Source: Ardenticatenaceae bacterium (lineage in GTDB: Bacteria; Chloroflexota; Anaerolineae; Promineifilales; Promineifilaceae). From it: a DNA stretch of 64,000 nt. The stretch covers positions 65,911 through 129,910 of the forward strand of contig JACKBV010000010.1 of assembly GCA_020634315.1 (NCBI GenBank), written 5' to 3'. Below are positions 36,129 to 44,284 of the stretch, one piece after another (position 1 is the first letter of the stretch; each line of letters opens with the position of its first letter). The translations under genes were made by a program, and so were the position numbers. The notes beneath the pieces were generated by a model that saw only the letters and a list, made by a program, of their open reading frames with translations, had not been told where the DNA came from and did not search any database.

Positions 36129-36509
36129 CTAGGCCAACGCCTTTGCCTGGGCAATCCAGGCGGCAGGGTCTGCCTGCCAATCTGCTGCTTTGGTCACTTC
36201 TTTGAGATACTCTGGCGTTAATTCTGCCAGTTTGCGGAAACTGTTGATGCCAGCCTCTTGCAGCCGCCGCGCAAAAGTGGGGCCAATGCCGTTGATTTGC
36301 GTGAGATCATCCGCTTTGACGGCAACGGGCACGGTGACTGGGGCTGCTTTCACTTCGGTGCCATTGCTTGGCACAGCGCCATTGCCTGGCATGGCGCTAT
36401 CAATTTTCTCAAACAACAAACCTGATAACCCGGCGAGAACCTTCATCAGGTTCTTGGGGTTGAGCAGAATCATTAATTCTGTACCAGTTATGACGATATC
36501 TTCCTGCAT
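36129..36509 (-). CDS. Helix-hairpin-helix (DUF4332-like) protein
   Basis: 126 residues. The C-terminal half has the HhH signature DLTQINGIGPTFARRLQEAG followed by INSFRKLAELTPEYL, as in small DNA- or protein-binding modules. The N-terminal half (LNPKNLMKVLAGLSGLLFEK) is hydrophobic and helical. The stop codon TAG (36131-36129) uses the duplicated TA of the adjacent IS630 element, so the original stop is retained. The upstream hairpin at 36606-36645 separates it from the ABC-2 permease genes. Confidence 0.7.
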   Translation of the reverse strand: MQEDIVITGTELMILLNPKNLMKVLAGLSGLLFEKIDSAMPGNGAVPSNGTEVKAAPVTVPVAVKADDLTQINGIGPTFARRLQEAGINSFRKLAELTPEYLKEVTKAADWQADPAAWIAQAKALA

Positions 36510-36605
36510 TTTTTGCCTCCAGAAGAGTTTGCTCCCTCTTGTATGTTATGTTATGACGCACTGCATTATATCATAAAAATAACAGGGGAGGAAGAGGGTG
36601 GCGGA

Positions 36606-36645
36606 AAAGGCAACGGCCGTATCATGTGATACGGCCGTTGCCTTT
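36606..36645. terminator. 19-bp perfect hairpin built from two ACGGCCGT palindromes
   Basis: AAAGGCAACGGCCGTATCA (36606-36624) pairs perfectly with TGATACGGCCGTTGCCTTT (36627-36645) over a 2-nt centre. On the minus strand it follows the permease stop codon by about 30 nt and ends in a short T run, so it can serve as a terminator. Confidence 0.8.
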
Positions 36646-36674
36646 ATGAACATATCCTCGCAGAGGTTTTTTGC

Positions 36675-37934
36675 TTAAGCGCGGCGCAGCTCGGTAAAGA
36701 TGCGCTTCCAGTGGAAAGATGCATCGGAGAGCAGCGTATCGGCGCGGAAGAAGCGTGCGGCTATCAGTACCAACACATAAGTGGTCAGCGCCAATCCGCC
36801 CAGGCTAACCAGGATTTGCCAGACCGGCACCGTCGTTGCCACCATGCGCGTCATCATAGAAACCGGCGCAGTAAACGGGATCAGGCTCAGAGCGGTTGCC
36901 AATGTGCCATTGGGCGACTCGATAAAGACATAGTTCAGCCACAACGGGATCATCAGCGGCAGCAAAATGACAAATGTGAATTGACCGCCCTCGCGGGCAT
37001 TGGGGGCCAATGCGCCCACCGCACCCATCACCGAGGCGTAGAGCAGGTAGCCCAACACAAAGAAGCCAATGCCCCAGACAATAAATCCGGCGGGCAGCGT
37101 GAACGTTGAGAGCATATCTAACATTTGCTGCACACGATCCAGAGCGATCATGCCGCCGCCAAACCAAAACAGCATTTGCAGCAGGGCAACCATGCTCAAA
37201 CCGAGCACTTTACCCAACATCAGTTCACGCGGGCGCAAGCTGAGCAGCAGCACTTCGGCCGTGCGGTTCTCTTTTTCGCGGGTTACGCTTTGCAGCATGA
37301 AGCCGCTGCTCATGGTGATCAGGAAAAAGAAGATGAACATGACCGCATAAGGGACAAAGAAGGTTAATGGGCTGCCGTTGTCATTGCCGTTGCTCAATTC
37401 TTGCGGCGCGACGTCGTGCGAGTAGACGGAGAAGGTGGGGTTCGTATAAACGGCCGCTTCCATCTCATCCCCTGTCAAGCCATAAGCGATGACATAGTTG
37501 AAGAAATCCTCTGACCCAACATTAAAGGGCGAGAATTCCTGGCTGACGAGCAGCACATTATGCTCTTGCAAGAAGTCGGCCGGGATCAGGTAATACTGGC
37601 TGATTTCCCCGGCGTTAAGGGCATCATTAGCGGCCGTTTCCGTCGCGTATGCTTGCAGCAATCCCGCTGGCAGGCTGGGCGGAAGTTGTGTCAAAATGTC
37701 GGCTTCATCCACATAGCCAATGACCTGCGGGTGTGTGATGTTTTCTGCCTGCGCACTCAGGTCTGTGCCCGGAATCAGTTGATCCTCATTGCTAAATGCA
37801 TCTTGAGAGACCACTTGCGTGCCGATATTCAACAGAATGATCATGCCCGGCAGCAGAAATGTCGTCACCCAAAAAGAGGGTTTGCGAATGGTGGTGAGAA
37901 ACTCGTGTTTTAAGACGATGAAAATGTTACGCAT
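36675..37934 (-). CDS. ABC-2 type permease (NatB-like)
   Basis: 419 residues from the ATG at 37934 (MRNIFIVLKHEFLTTIRKP). The N-terminal cytoplasmic segment leads into a first membrane helix (FWVTTFLLPGMIILLNIG), a large extracytoplasmic domain (about 60-240), and then a block of five hydrophobic helices including PYAVMFIFFFLITMSSGFML, ENRTAEVLLLSLRPRELMLG, and the C-terminal TTVPVWQILVSLGGLALTTY. ENRTAE is the conserved ABC-2 coupling motif also seen in the neighbouring permease. It is the third gene of a NatA-NatB-NatB style operon (ATPase at 39296-40210). Substrate unknown. Confidence 0.85.
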   Translation of the reverse strand: MRNIFIVLKHEFLTTIRKPSFWVTTFLLPGMIILLNIGTQVVSQDAFSNEDQLIPGTDLSAQAENITHPQVIGYVDEADILTQLPPSLPAGLLQAYATETAANDALNAGEISQYYLIPADFLQEHNVLLVSQEFSPFNVGSEDFFNYVIAYGLTGDEMEAAVYTNPTFSVYSHDVAPQELSNGNDNGSPLTFFVPYAVMFIFFFLITMSSGFMLQSVTREKENRTAEVLLLSLRPRELMLGKVLGLSMVALLQMLFWFGGGMIALDRVQQMLDMLSTFTLPAGFIVWGIGFFVLGYLLYASVMGAVGALAPNAREGGQFTFVILLPLMIPLWLNYVFIESPNGTLATALSLIPFTAPVSMMTRMVATTVPVWQILVSLGGLALTTYVLVLIAARFFRADTLLSDASFHWKRIFTELRRA

Positions 37935-37956
37935 GGTTTGTACTCCATTGGTCAAT

Positions 37957-38018
37957 GAATCGGTAATCGGTGACAGGTGGTTCGTTGACCACTTGCCGAT
38001 CACCGCTTACCGTTTACC
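37957..38018. repeat. Intergenic heptad repeat (CGGTAAT type), copy 1
   Basis: CGGTAATCGG near 37961 and inverted TTACCG/TTTACCG units to 38018, covering the gap and the stop codon of the upstream permease. Confidence 0.6.
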
Positions 38019-39219
38019 GGCTGCGCATGGCCGACCAGACGCCGCGCAGGTTGAGGCTTTGCCCATAGCGCAGCATACCGACGCGGAAGATTTTAGCCGA
38101 AGCATAGACACTGAGAACGGCCGTTGCCACCAAAATCAGCCAGCTTGCCACCAACTGCCAGGTCGGAATCACGTTAATGGCCCAGCGCATACTGACCGTG
38201 ATAAAAGATGTGGTCGGGAACAATGTCAACGCCACCAAAATCGGGCTGTCTGGCGTAGCTATGATCAGCGCCACAAAGAAAAACGGGAAGATAAAGAGCA
38301 TGTTCAAAATACCGGCAATTTGCTGCCCTTGTTGTAGCTCGGTGACAGCGCCGCCGATAGCAGTCATCATCCCGGCAATCAAGGCATAGGCGGGGAAGAA
38401 GTAAAGGGCGATGATCAGCAATGATGTCCAGGGAATGGTGAAATCTTGCAGCTGTGGCACATAGTTGGCACCAATGAGCACGGCAACTACAGCCACTGCC
38501 AGCCAGATAAACAACTGCGTCAGGGAGACAGCCATTAAGCCCAATGCTTTACCGCCAATCAACTGTAACGGCGTCACAGACGTGACCATCATTTCCATGG
38601 TGCGGTTCTCTTTTTCGTCAGTGACCACTTGCAGTAAATAACCGGCCGATCCCATGACAATAAAGACAAAGAGAAAGGCCGCAGCAAACGGGATGATGAA
38701 CCCAAAAGGATTGTTGCTGCTGATTTCGCGATTGCCTTCTAAGGAGCGCACGGTCAATTCGGGGCCATCAATGAGCAGCGTTTGCAAATCATCCGAATGT
38801 GCTGCCGCCAAATTGGCGCGGATGAAATCGGCAAAGTCAACACGAGCGGCATCCTCAATGTCTTCTTGCCAGTAATACCGTTCCAGTTCGCGTGTTTGCA
38901 GGTAGTCGGCAGCGAGAATGTAGTAGGCTTGAATGTCGCCCGCTTCCAGGGCAGACTGTGCGGCCGTTTCATCGCTAAAAGCATGCATCGGGACCATATC
39001 ATCGTTAACGCCCTCTGGGGGGCGGACTGTTTCGTTGAGAATACCGGCATGATCAACATAGCCAATAGGGCGTTTGTCTTCGCCGCGCGTGATGACAAAA
39101 ATGAGCAGCCCCATAACGACGATGATCAGGAATGGAATGCCAAGCGTTCCTAATAAGAAGCTGCGCTTGCCGATCATTTTGCGATATTCATGTTTTGCTA
39201 AAAGCCAAAAGTTACGCAT
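38014..39219 (-). CDS. ABC-2 type permease (NatB-like), second copy
   Basis: 401 residues, paralogous to the gene at 36675. The same layout is seen: MRNFWLLAKHEYRKMIGKRSFLLGT, an extracytoplasmic domain to about residue 170, then six hydrophobic segments, with ENRTMEMMVTSVTPLQLIGG as the coupling motif. Two related permeases next to one ATPase suggest a heterodimeric transporter. The start at 39219 is an ATG, with no perfect ribosome-binding site because a heptad repeat lies directly in front. Confidence 0.85.
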   Translation of the reverse strand: MRNFWLLAKHEYRKMIGKRSFLLGTLGIPFLIIVVMGLLIFVITRGEDKRPIGYVDHAGILNETVRPPEGVNDDMVPMHAFSDETAAQSALEAGDIQAYYILAADYLQTRELERYYWQEDIEDAARVDFADFIRANLAAAHSDDLQTLLIDGPELTVRSLEGNREISSNNPFGFIIPFAAAFLFVFIVMGSAGYLLQVVTDEKENRTMEMMVTSVTPLQLIGGKALGLMAVSLTQLFIWLAVAVVAVLIGANYVPQLQDFTIPWTSLLIIALYFFPAYALIAGMMTAIGGAVTELQQGQQIAGILNMLFIFPFFFVALIIATPDSPILVALTLFPTTSFITVSMRWAINVIPTWQLVASWLILVATAVLSVYASAKIFRVGMLRYGQSLNLRGVWSAMRSR

Positions 39220-39236
39220 GGTTTACTCCGTGTTTC

Positions 39237-39306
39237 CGTAATCGGTAATCAGTGGTCGGTAATCAGTTTTCTGTTTACTGTTTACCGCTTACCGTTTACC
39301 GCTTAC
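39237..39306. repeat. Intergenic heptad repeat (CGGTAAT type), copy 2
   Basis: Repeating CGGTAAT, CAGTGGT, CGGTAAT on the left and TTTACCG, CTTACCG units on the right, strictly 7 bp apart, between the permease and the ATPase genes. It includes the ATPase stop codon. Confidence 0.7.
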
Positions 39307-40210
39307 CCTCTTTAACGACGGCGACGAAAATGTCGTCTAACGAGGGTTCAGCGATCTCGAAGCGTTCGACTTTGATGCCATCGCGGGTGGCAAGGGTGCG
39401 GAAAATGTCTTGTGGGTTGGTGCCAGGAGCCAGAGCCAGATGGTGGGTGCCGTTTTGGCTGCGGATTTCGAGCACGCCGGGCAGGCTGGCGAAATCGCCA
39501 TGTCCTTCCAGTTCGACGGCATTCCCGGCAAAGTTGCGCTTGATGTCATCCACTTCGCCATAAAGGACGGTACGGCCGTTATTGATCAGCACAATTCGCT
39601 GACACAACGCCTCAACCTGATACATCTGGTGTGTAGACATGATGATCGTCTTGCCCGCCTGCCGCTGTTCCTCAATGATTTCTTTTGCCAGGCGCGTGTT
39701 CACCGGGTCTAGCCCAGAAAATGGCTCATCCACGATGATGATATCCGGGTTGTGCAGCAGCGTGGCGATGAGCTGTGCCTTTTGCTGCATCCCCTTGCTC
39801 AACTCCTGGATTTTCTTGTCGCGGTGTTCGTAAAGGTCGAGCCGTTTCAGCCAGCCTTCAAGCTCTTTTTTGGCGGCGGCGGCGTCCATGCCTTTTAACG
39901 TTGCCAGGAAAATGAGGGTTGGTTCCAGCTTCAAATCTTTGTACAAGCCGCGATCTTCCGGCATGTAGCCGATGCGCTGCTTTTTGGCTTCGCTCAGTTC
40001 GCCACCGAGGATGCTGACGCTGCCGCCATCGGGGCGGAAAATGTCGAGCATCATGCGGATGGTCGTTGTTTTGCCTGCGCCGTTGGGGCCAAGCAGGCCA
40101 AAGATTTCGCCAGGATACACTTCAAAAGAAACGTCTTGCACGGCCTTAACCTGGCCGAAGTTCTTTTTGACGCTGGCGACGGCAATGGTGGGGGTGTTTG
40201 CTGTACTCAT
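39296..40210 (-). CDS. ABC transporter ATP-binding protein (NatA-like)
   Basis: 304 residues. Walker A LLGPNGAGKTTTIRMML (about 36), signature LSKGMQQKAQL, Walker B IIIVDEPFSGLDPVN and the H-loop MSTHQM. The C-terminal 90 residues are an extension seen in ABC-2-type ATPases. It energises the two ABC-2 permeases downstream. The signature serine-lysine (LSKGMQQ) in place of LSGGMQQ is a common variation. The most likely role is efflux of Na+, a drug or a lipid; none can be chosen. Confidence 0.92.
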   Translation of the reverse strand: MSTANTPTIAVASVKKNFGQVKAVQDVSFEVYPGEIFGLLGPNGAGKTTTIRMMLDIFRPDGGSVSILGGELSEAKKQRIGYMPEDRGLYKDLKLEPTLIFLATLKGMDAAAAKKELEGWLKRLDLYEHRDKKIQELSKGMQQKAQLIATLLHNPDIIIVDEPFSGLDPVNTRLAKEIIEEQRQAGKTIIMSTHQMYQVEALCQRIVLINNGRTVLYGEVDDIKRNFAGNAVELEGHGDFASLPGVLEIRSQNGTHHLALAPGTNPQDIFRTLATRDGIKVERFEIAEPSLDDIFVAVVKEGKR

Positions 40211-40228
40211 GGGTTCCTTCCTGTTGTC

Positions 40229-40278
40229 TGTAATCGGTAATTGGTAATCGGTAAACCGCTTGCCGTTGATGGCTCACG
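40229..40278. repeat. Intergenic heptad repeat (CGGTAAT type), copy 3
   Basis: TAATCGGTAA, TTGGTAATCGGTAAACCG and further GGT-rich units in the leader of the NatA-like gene, 19 nt before its start codon. Confidence 0.55.
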
Positions 40279-40304
40279 GTTTGTGGCTTGGGTGTGACAA
40301 AGAA

Positions 40305-40333
40305 AAAGCTACTGCGCTTCCCGCAGCAGCTTT
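40305..40333 (-). terminator. Terminator hairpin upstream of the NatA-like gene
   Basis: AAAGCT-A-CTGCG (40305-40316) pairs with CGCAG-C-AGCTTT (40322-40333). On the minus strand it is followed by TTTTTCTTT. It may terminate the upstream GNAT transcript before the ABC operon. Confidence 0.6.
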
Positions 40334-40538
40334 GGATGTCGTTCTATACGCGGTAAAGGGTGAATTTGTTGCCTATTGTAGCGAAAAAGTGGCGAATGGG
40401 CATCCGCCAGGTGGCTGATTTGGGGATTGGTCAGGGGGTGAGGAGAACGCCCGTTTCCACTCCACCAGCATCACAACACAAATTACACATGCAAGCCAAC
40501 GCATCATCTATCAAGAACGCACTCGCAAAATTTGTGGC

Positions 40539-41129
40539 TCAATGCGCAATATGCTTGTTTTCCAGAATCCCCACCACTTGCAGCCAGGGCGGTTCAGGGT
40601 ACGGGTTTTTTTGCACCAACATACCCAGTCTGTGCATCACTGCTTGCGAGGCAAGATTGTCATGCTCTGTGGTGGCAATGATATGGCTCAAGCGTAATCC
40701 GGCGAAGGCATAATCGACCAAAGCTTGCGCTGCTTCTGTGGCATACCCTTGTCCCTGATATGAAGGAGAAATTGCCCACATCAGGCCAACTTCGGCCGTA
40801 TACAACGCATTGTCGCGCCCCCCAAAATAAGGAATCTGCCCAAATGGACTGACATAGGGCACAATGCCGCACATACCGATGAGCAAGTTCGATGCTTTAA
40901 GCACCACAGCGCGGTCGCCATAGGGCGGCTGGTGCAGCTGCGCCAACTGCACATAGTTCGTCATTGCCCATTTCAGCCATTTATCTCGTTCTATATAGTT
41001 TTGCGTGTCAGACAGCTCAGGATTGTGCCAGTGAATGTCTTTAAACAACTGGTGGATGGTGTCCAGGTCTTGCGGGAGAAACGGCCGTATCCATAATCTT
41101 TCTGTTTCCAGATCAGGCATTGTGTTCAT
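40539..41129 (-). CDS. GNAT-family N-acetyltransferase (RimJ/RimL-like)
   Basis: 196 residues. Start MNTMPDLETERLWIRPFLPQDL is the RimJ/L-type opening (E-T-E/D-R-L-x-I/L-R). Motif A is GYATEAAQALVDYAFAGLRL preceded by SYQGQ (Q-G-x-G-Y/A), and the C-terminal part has LASQAVMHRLGMLVQKNPY. RimJ-like enzymes acetylate ribosomal protein N-termini or small molecules; this group also contains antibiotic-acetylating paralogues. Eleven nucleotides separate it from the next GNAT gene upstream. Confidence 0.9.
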   Translation of the reverse strand: MNTMPDLETERLWIRPFLPQDLDTIHQLFKDIHWHNPELSDTQNYIERDKWLKWAMTNYVQLAQLHQPPYGDRAVVLKASNLLIGMCGIVPYVSPFGQIPYFGGRDNALYTAEVGLMWAISPSYQGQGYATEAAQALVDYAFAGLRLSHIIATTEHDNLASQAVMHRLGMLVQKNPYPEPPWLQVVGILENKHIAH

Positions 41130-41140
41130 AAACCACCTCT

Positions 41141-41749
41141 CTACTCTTTACCCTTCAGCGTTGCTAAATGCGCGGCAAAACCGTCGGGATACAAGGCTTG
41201 CCACTCCTCGCGCAGCACGCCATACCCCATACCATCATAATACAACCCCTTTACAATACGCGCTCTACGAAAACGCGCTTCTTCCCGATAACCCAATTTT
41301 TGCGCCAGGCACATCATCCCCACATTGCCCGACCATGTGCGCAAATCAAGCCGTGCCAATTGTGGCATAACTGCCAGCAGATAATCTCCCCACAAGCCCA
41401 ATGCCTCATAGCCAATACCTTTGCCCCAGTTATCCGGGTCATAAATGCTGATGCCCAGCGACAGCCAGTATGTCTCCTGGCTGGTCCAATACCAGCTTAC
41501 CATGCCCAATAGACTGTCATCGTCATGCTGTGCAATGACCAGCCGCTGTCGTGGTTCCGGCCATGCTGTCACCTCAATTTTTTCACGCATTTGGGCCACG
41601 ATGCCGGGAATTTCTGCCAGCTGAGTTTTAGCATAGTAAGGGCCGTCTAATTCTTGCCAACGCTGCTCCGGTCGCAGCCAATAGGCATACGCTTCCAGGT
41701 CGTCTAGCTGCCAATCTCGTAAGTTGATGGCTTGTCCCTTGAGGATCAT
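41141..41749 (-). CDS. GNAT-family N-acetyltransferase
   Basis: 202 residues from the ATG at 41749, with GGAAG 5 nt upstream. MILKGQAINLRDWQLDDLEAY resembles RimJ/L starts; KGIGYEALGLWGDYLLAV (G-x-G-Y/A) is motif A and TWSGNVGMMCLAQKLGYREEARFR is motif B. Probably co-transcribed with the previous GNAT. The frame is open for 31 codons upstream but without family features there. Confidence 0.85.
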   Translation of the reverse strand: MILKGQAINLRDWQLDDLEAYAYWLRPEQRWQELDGPYYAKTQLAEIPGIVAQMREKIEVTAWPEPRQRLVIAQHDDDSLLGMVSWYWTSQETYWLSLGISIYDPDNWGKGIGYEALGLWGDYLLAVMPQLARLDLRTWSGNVGMMCLAQKLGYREEARFRRARIVKGLYYDGMGYGVLREEWQALYPDGFAAHLATLKGKE

Positions 41750-41881
41750 GTTGTCTTCCTTAGAAAATGGCGGGGATTCGGTGGATTTTGAATGGAGGCT
41801 TGGCAAATTTTGCTTGTTGCGCATTGCGTCGTAGATACGCATTCTCGATCCCAGGCATCTCCGAAGCCCCGCTTTTTGTGG

Positions 41882-42985
41882 TTACGCCAGGCTTTGCAAA
41901 ATGGCTGTCCACTGCGGTGTGTCGTGGTACGGCTGCCAATGAGGTGATGTGAGCAGGTGCTGCCGATCATCAAATCCGGCGGCGATAGCCTGGCGCAGAT
42001 AGGTGAAGGCGGGTGTCGTTTCGCCCAACCGTGCATAGGCACAGGCGGCGTTCCATGTTACCCAGGTTGGCGCGGTGCTGTCTGTGTGTAATGCTTGCTC
42101 GTACCAGGCTGCCGCTCCCGCATAATCTTGATTTTGAAAGCAGAGATTTCCCTGTACGGCCAGGTGAATGACCCGTTCAAAAAAGCCAAACCAGGCTGAG
42201 CCATCGTCTACCAATGTGAACCCCAATTTGTGCGCACTGGCAATGGACGCGGCGTTGTCTTTCCAGCAGACCCAGCCGATGTCGTCAATGTCATGGCTTA
42301 GCGCGTGTTGGATTGTGGCGCTGGCAACGGCCGTTGCCAGCCCTTTTCGTTGATGTGCGTCATCGGTGGCAATACCCAACTCGCAGCGCTTGCCGGTATT
42401 GTATTCGGACATGCACCAGGCCACGATTTTGTCCTCGTGTTGGAGGCAATAGCCGAAGCTCTTTGCCAAAAAATCGGCGAGAGACGGCCGTTCCGAGGCC
42501 ATCTCCTCCGTCACCCAATCGAGATTGGTCAGCGTGGTGTCGGCCAGCAGCGACGCGTCCACCGGGCGCAGCGTGTAGCCAGGAGGCAGGTGCGGTGTCC
42601 AATCATGGCCGCGCCCATGCAGGCGATAATAAAGGCGACCACGCGCGATAGGCTGCCAGTCGGCGAGCAGGGTGGGGAGGCATTGCTGCCAGGCGGATGT
42701 GGCATGCAGCACATAGGCGTTTTTGTCCTGTGCCTGCGCCGCAGGGATATAGATGTCGCGGAAAAGCTGCCGAAATGCCTCTTGAACGGCAAGGTCGCCC
42801 GCGCTGCCCGCCAGATAGAGGCGATGACCGTACCAGCAAACGGCCGTTTCCGGCGCAGCCACATCATCAACCCACACTTGCCCCGGCGTCAATCCTTGCA
42901 AAATTGATTCGATAGTCAGGTTATGGGCGAGGGCGGCAAATAACGGCCGTACTTTGGCAAAGTCAGTTTGTGTCAGTTGCTGCAT
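41882..42985 (-). CDS. GNAT acetyltransferase with C-terminal TPR-like tail
   Basis: 367 residues. An N-terminal alpha/beta region of about 130 residues is followed by a GNAT domain whose motif A is ATDDAHQRKGLATAVASATI (Q/R-x-x-G-L/x-A-T) and motif B VCWKDNAASIASAHKLGFTLVD. From about residue 285 two helical hairpins resembling TPRs follow: LCFQNQDYAGAAAWYEQAL and CAYARLGETTPAFTYLRQAI, ending HWQPYHDTPQWTAILQSL. This architecture is repeated in the gene at 44285. The function is unknown. Confidence 0.8.
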   Translation of the reverse strand: MQQLTQTDFAKVRPLFAALAHNLTIESILQGLTPGQVWVDDVAAPETAVCWYGHRLYLAGSAGDLAVQEAFRQLFRDIYIPAAQAQDKNAYVLHATSAWQQCLPTLLADWQPIARGRLYYRLHGRGHDWTPHLPPGYTLRPVDASLLADTTLTNLDWVTEEMASERPSLADFLAKSFGYCLQHEDKIVAWCMSEYNTGKRCELGIATDDAHQRKGLATAVASATIQHALSHDIDDIGWVCWKDNAASIASAHKLGFTLVDDGSAWFGFFERVIHLAVQGNLCFQNQDYAGAAAWYEQALHTDSTAPTWVTWNAACAYARLGETTPAFTYLRQAIAAGFDDRQHLLTSPHWQPYHDTPQWTAILQSLA

Positions 42986-42997
42986 GATGCTCCTTCG

Positions 42998-43063
42998 TAA
43001 ATCGGATTGTTAATCCGATAGTCGGATTAGCAATCTGACCTACGATTTTCATTCATGGTGGTC
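42998..43063 (-). repeat. 66-bp palindromic element, copy B (upstream of the GNAT-TPR gene)
   Basis: Reverse complement of 17246-17311 with one mismatch. Its end lies 12 nt before the ATG at 42985, so it sits in the same position and orientation relative to its gene as the copy before dnaN. Confidence 0.85.
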
Positions 43064-43157
43064 AACGATAGTTGGTGTCGTCTCTCCTGAAAACAGCCTC
43101 GCAAAGGTTTGCCGCATGTGATGAATGTTTCGCTGACAACCTATGGGAGGTCGATTT

Positions 43158-44144
43158 TCAATCCCCAAACGCCATCTCAACATACGGTATGCCCTGCTCA
43201 ATGCGTTCTTTGCGCCCGCGCATGTAGGTCTGCACCCAGCCATCCCCTTCCAGGCTGTCAAAGTCGCGGTTGATGATGGCGTACAGGTCGATTTCGCGCA
43301 GTTTCATGAAGTGCGGCAATTCACGTAACCAATGGCGATCAAGATCGTTTTCCTGGTAGTAGCCATGCAAAAAGTGGTGCCAAAAATGCTCCCCAAATTT
43401 GACCGGTTCCGGGTGGTTGGTGGTGACGTAAAAGAGAACCATCGCCAGGTCATAGGCAAAATGACCGTAGCAGCAGTCATCGAAGTCGAAGAGGGTGATG
43501 TTCCCGGCTGCGTCTACAAAAAAGTTGCCGCCGTGGGCGTCCTGGTGAATCATGCCGTAATTATCGGCCGTTTCTGGCAATGTGTTCAGGTGGGACATCA
43601 CTTCATGGTAGCGGGCGAGAACGGCCGTTTCCTCCGCCGGAATGATCTGCTCCAGCCCCAAATTATTGCGATCTTGCCATGTGCCCCGTTTCCAGGCGGG
43701 ATTGCCCGGCGTGTACTGCTTGCTCAGATGGTGCATACGACCGAGGAGACGGCCGTACTTCACCATCAAGTCATCTGTCCAGCCACCCATTTGCCACACC
43801 GGGCCACCCTGTGCCTTGACAAACGCCGTCGCCAGGAACATGCCCCCTTGCCCATCCGGGATTTCCTCGACCAGTTCGCCATTTTCAGACAACACGGCCT
43901 TTGCCACGCCTGCGCCGCCTGCCGCCAGGTAATTGATCCAATCCACTTCGCCGCGAATTAGCTCTGGCGAGCGGCGGCGGCTGTGCCCCAGGCGCAAGAT
44001 GTAGTCGCCGCCATCCTTGGTGAACGCGTACATGAAGCTCTCAAAGCCGTCCAGCAGGTGAATCTGGTCGGCGGCAATGCCGTACCGCCGCCGCGCTTCA
44101 TCTAAAATGCCATCATTAAATCGATCTCGAATTGCTTTTTCCAT
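43158..44144 (-). CDS. Aminoglycoside phosphotransferase (APH)-like kinase
   Basis: 328 residues. Protein-kinase-like fold of the APH/choline-kinase/RdoA group. Motifs: YILRLGHSRRR (nucleotide-binding Lys/Arg strand), the catalytic loop MIHQDAHGGNFFVD (H-x-D-x-x-x-x-N) and FDFDDCCYGHFAYDLA (the D-x-D metal-binding motif). These enzymes phosphorylate antibiotics, sugars, homoserine or proteins. The closeness to GNATs and ABC exporters suggests small-molecule modification, but this is inference. The next upstream gene ends 141 nt away across a heptad repeat. Confidence 0.85.
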   Translation of the reverse strand: MEKAIRDRFNDGILDEARRRYGIAADQIHLLDGFESFMYAFTKDGGDYILRLGHSRRRSPELIRGEVDWINYLAAGGAGVAKAVLSENGELVEEIPDGQGGMFLATAFVKAQGGPVWQMGGWTDDLMVKYGRLLGRMHHLSKQYTPGNPAWKRGTWQDRNNLGLEQIIPAEETAVLARYHEVMSHLNTLPETADNYGMIHQDAHGGNFFVDAAGNITLFDFDDCCYGHFAYDLAMVLFYVTTNHPEPVKFGEHFWHHFLHGYYQENDLDRHWLRELPHFMKLREIDLYAIINRDFDSLEGDGWVQTYMRGRKERIEQGIPYVEMAFGD

Positions 44145-44200
44145 GTTGTCAATCCTATAAAAAGCGGGGATTCATGCCTACCCACTCTCCCCGCACCCCT

Positions 44201-44283
44201 CCACCGACTTACCGACACCGACCACCGACTACCACTCCACCGATTACCGACCACCGACCACCGACCCGACCACCGACCACCCG
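44201..44283. repeat. Intergenic heptad repeat (CCGACCA type), copy 4
   Basis: CCACCGA, CTTACCG, ACACCGA, CCACCGA, CTACCAC, CGATTACCGA, CCACCGA and so on between the APH-like kinase and the second GNAT-TPR gene. On the opposite strand it reads (T)GGTCGG(T), the same family as the CGGTAAT repeats. Confidence 0.6.
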
Positions 44284-44284
44284 T

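Larger units (their letters stand above)
34910..36129 (-). mobile_element. IS630-type insertion sequence, complete
   Basis: Element of 1220 bp flanked by duplicated TA (34908-34909 and 36130-36131), as expected for IS630/Tc1 elements. Terminal inverted repeats begin GTAGTC at the left end and GACTAC at the right end and are imperfect further inside. It carries two overlapping transposase frames joined by an A8 slippery run. It lacks the ACGGCCGT palindrome that is common elsewhere, consistent with recent arrival. Confidence 0.9.

Noticed and set aside
44201..44283. CRISPR-like or telomere-like heptad array
   Set aside because: Repeat units are 7 bp and degenerate, and similar tracts occur in several other gaps, so it belongs to the heptad family.
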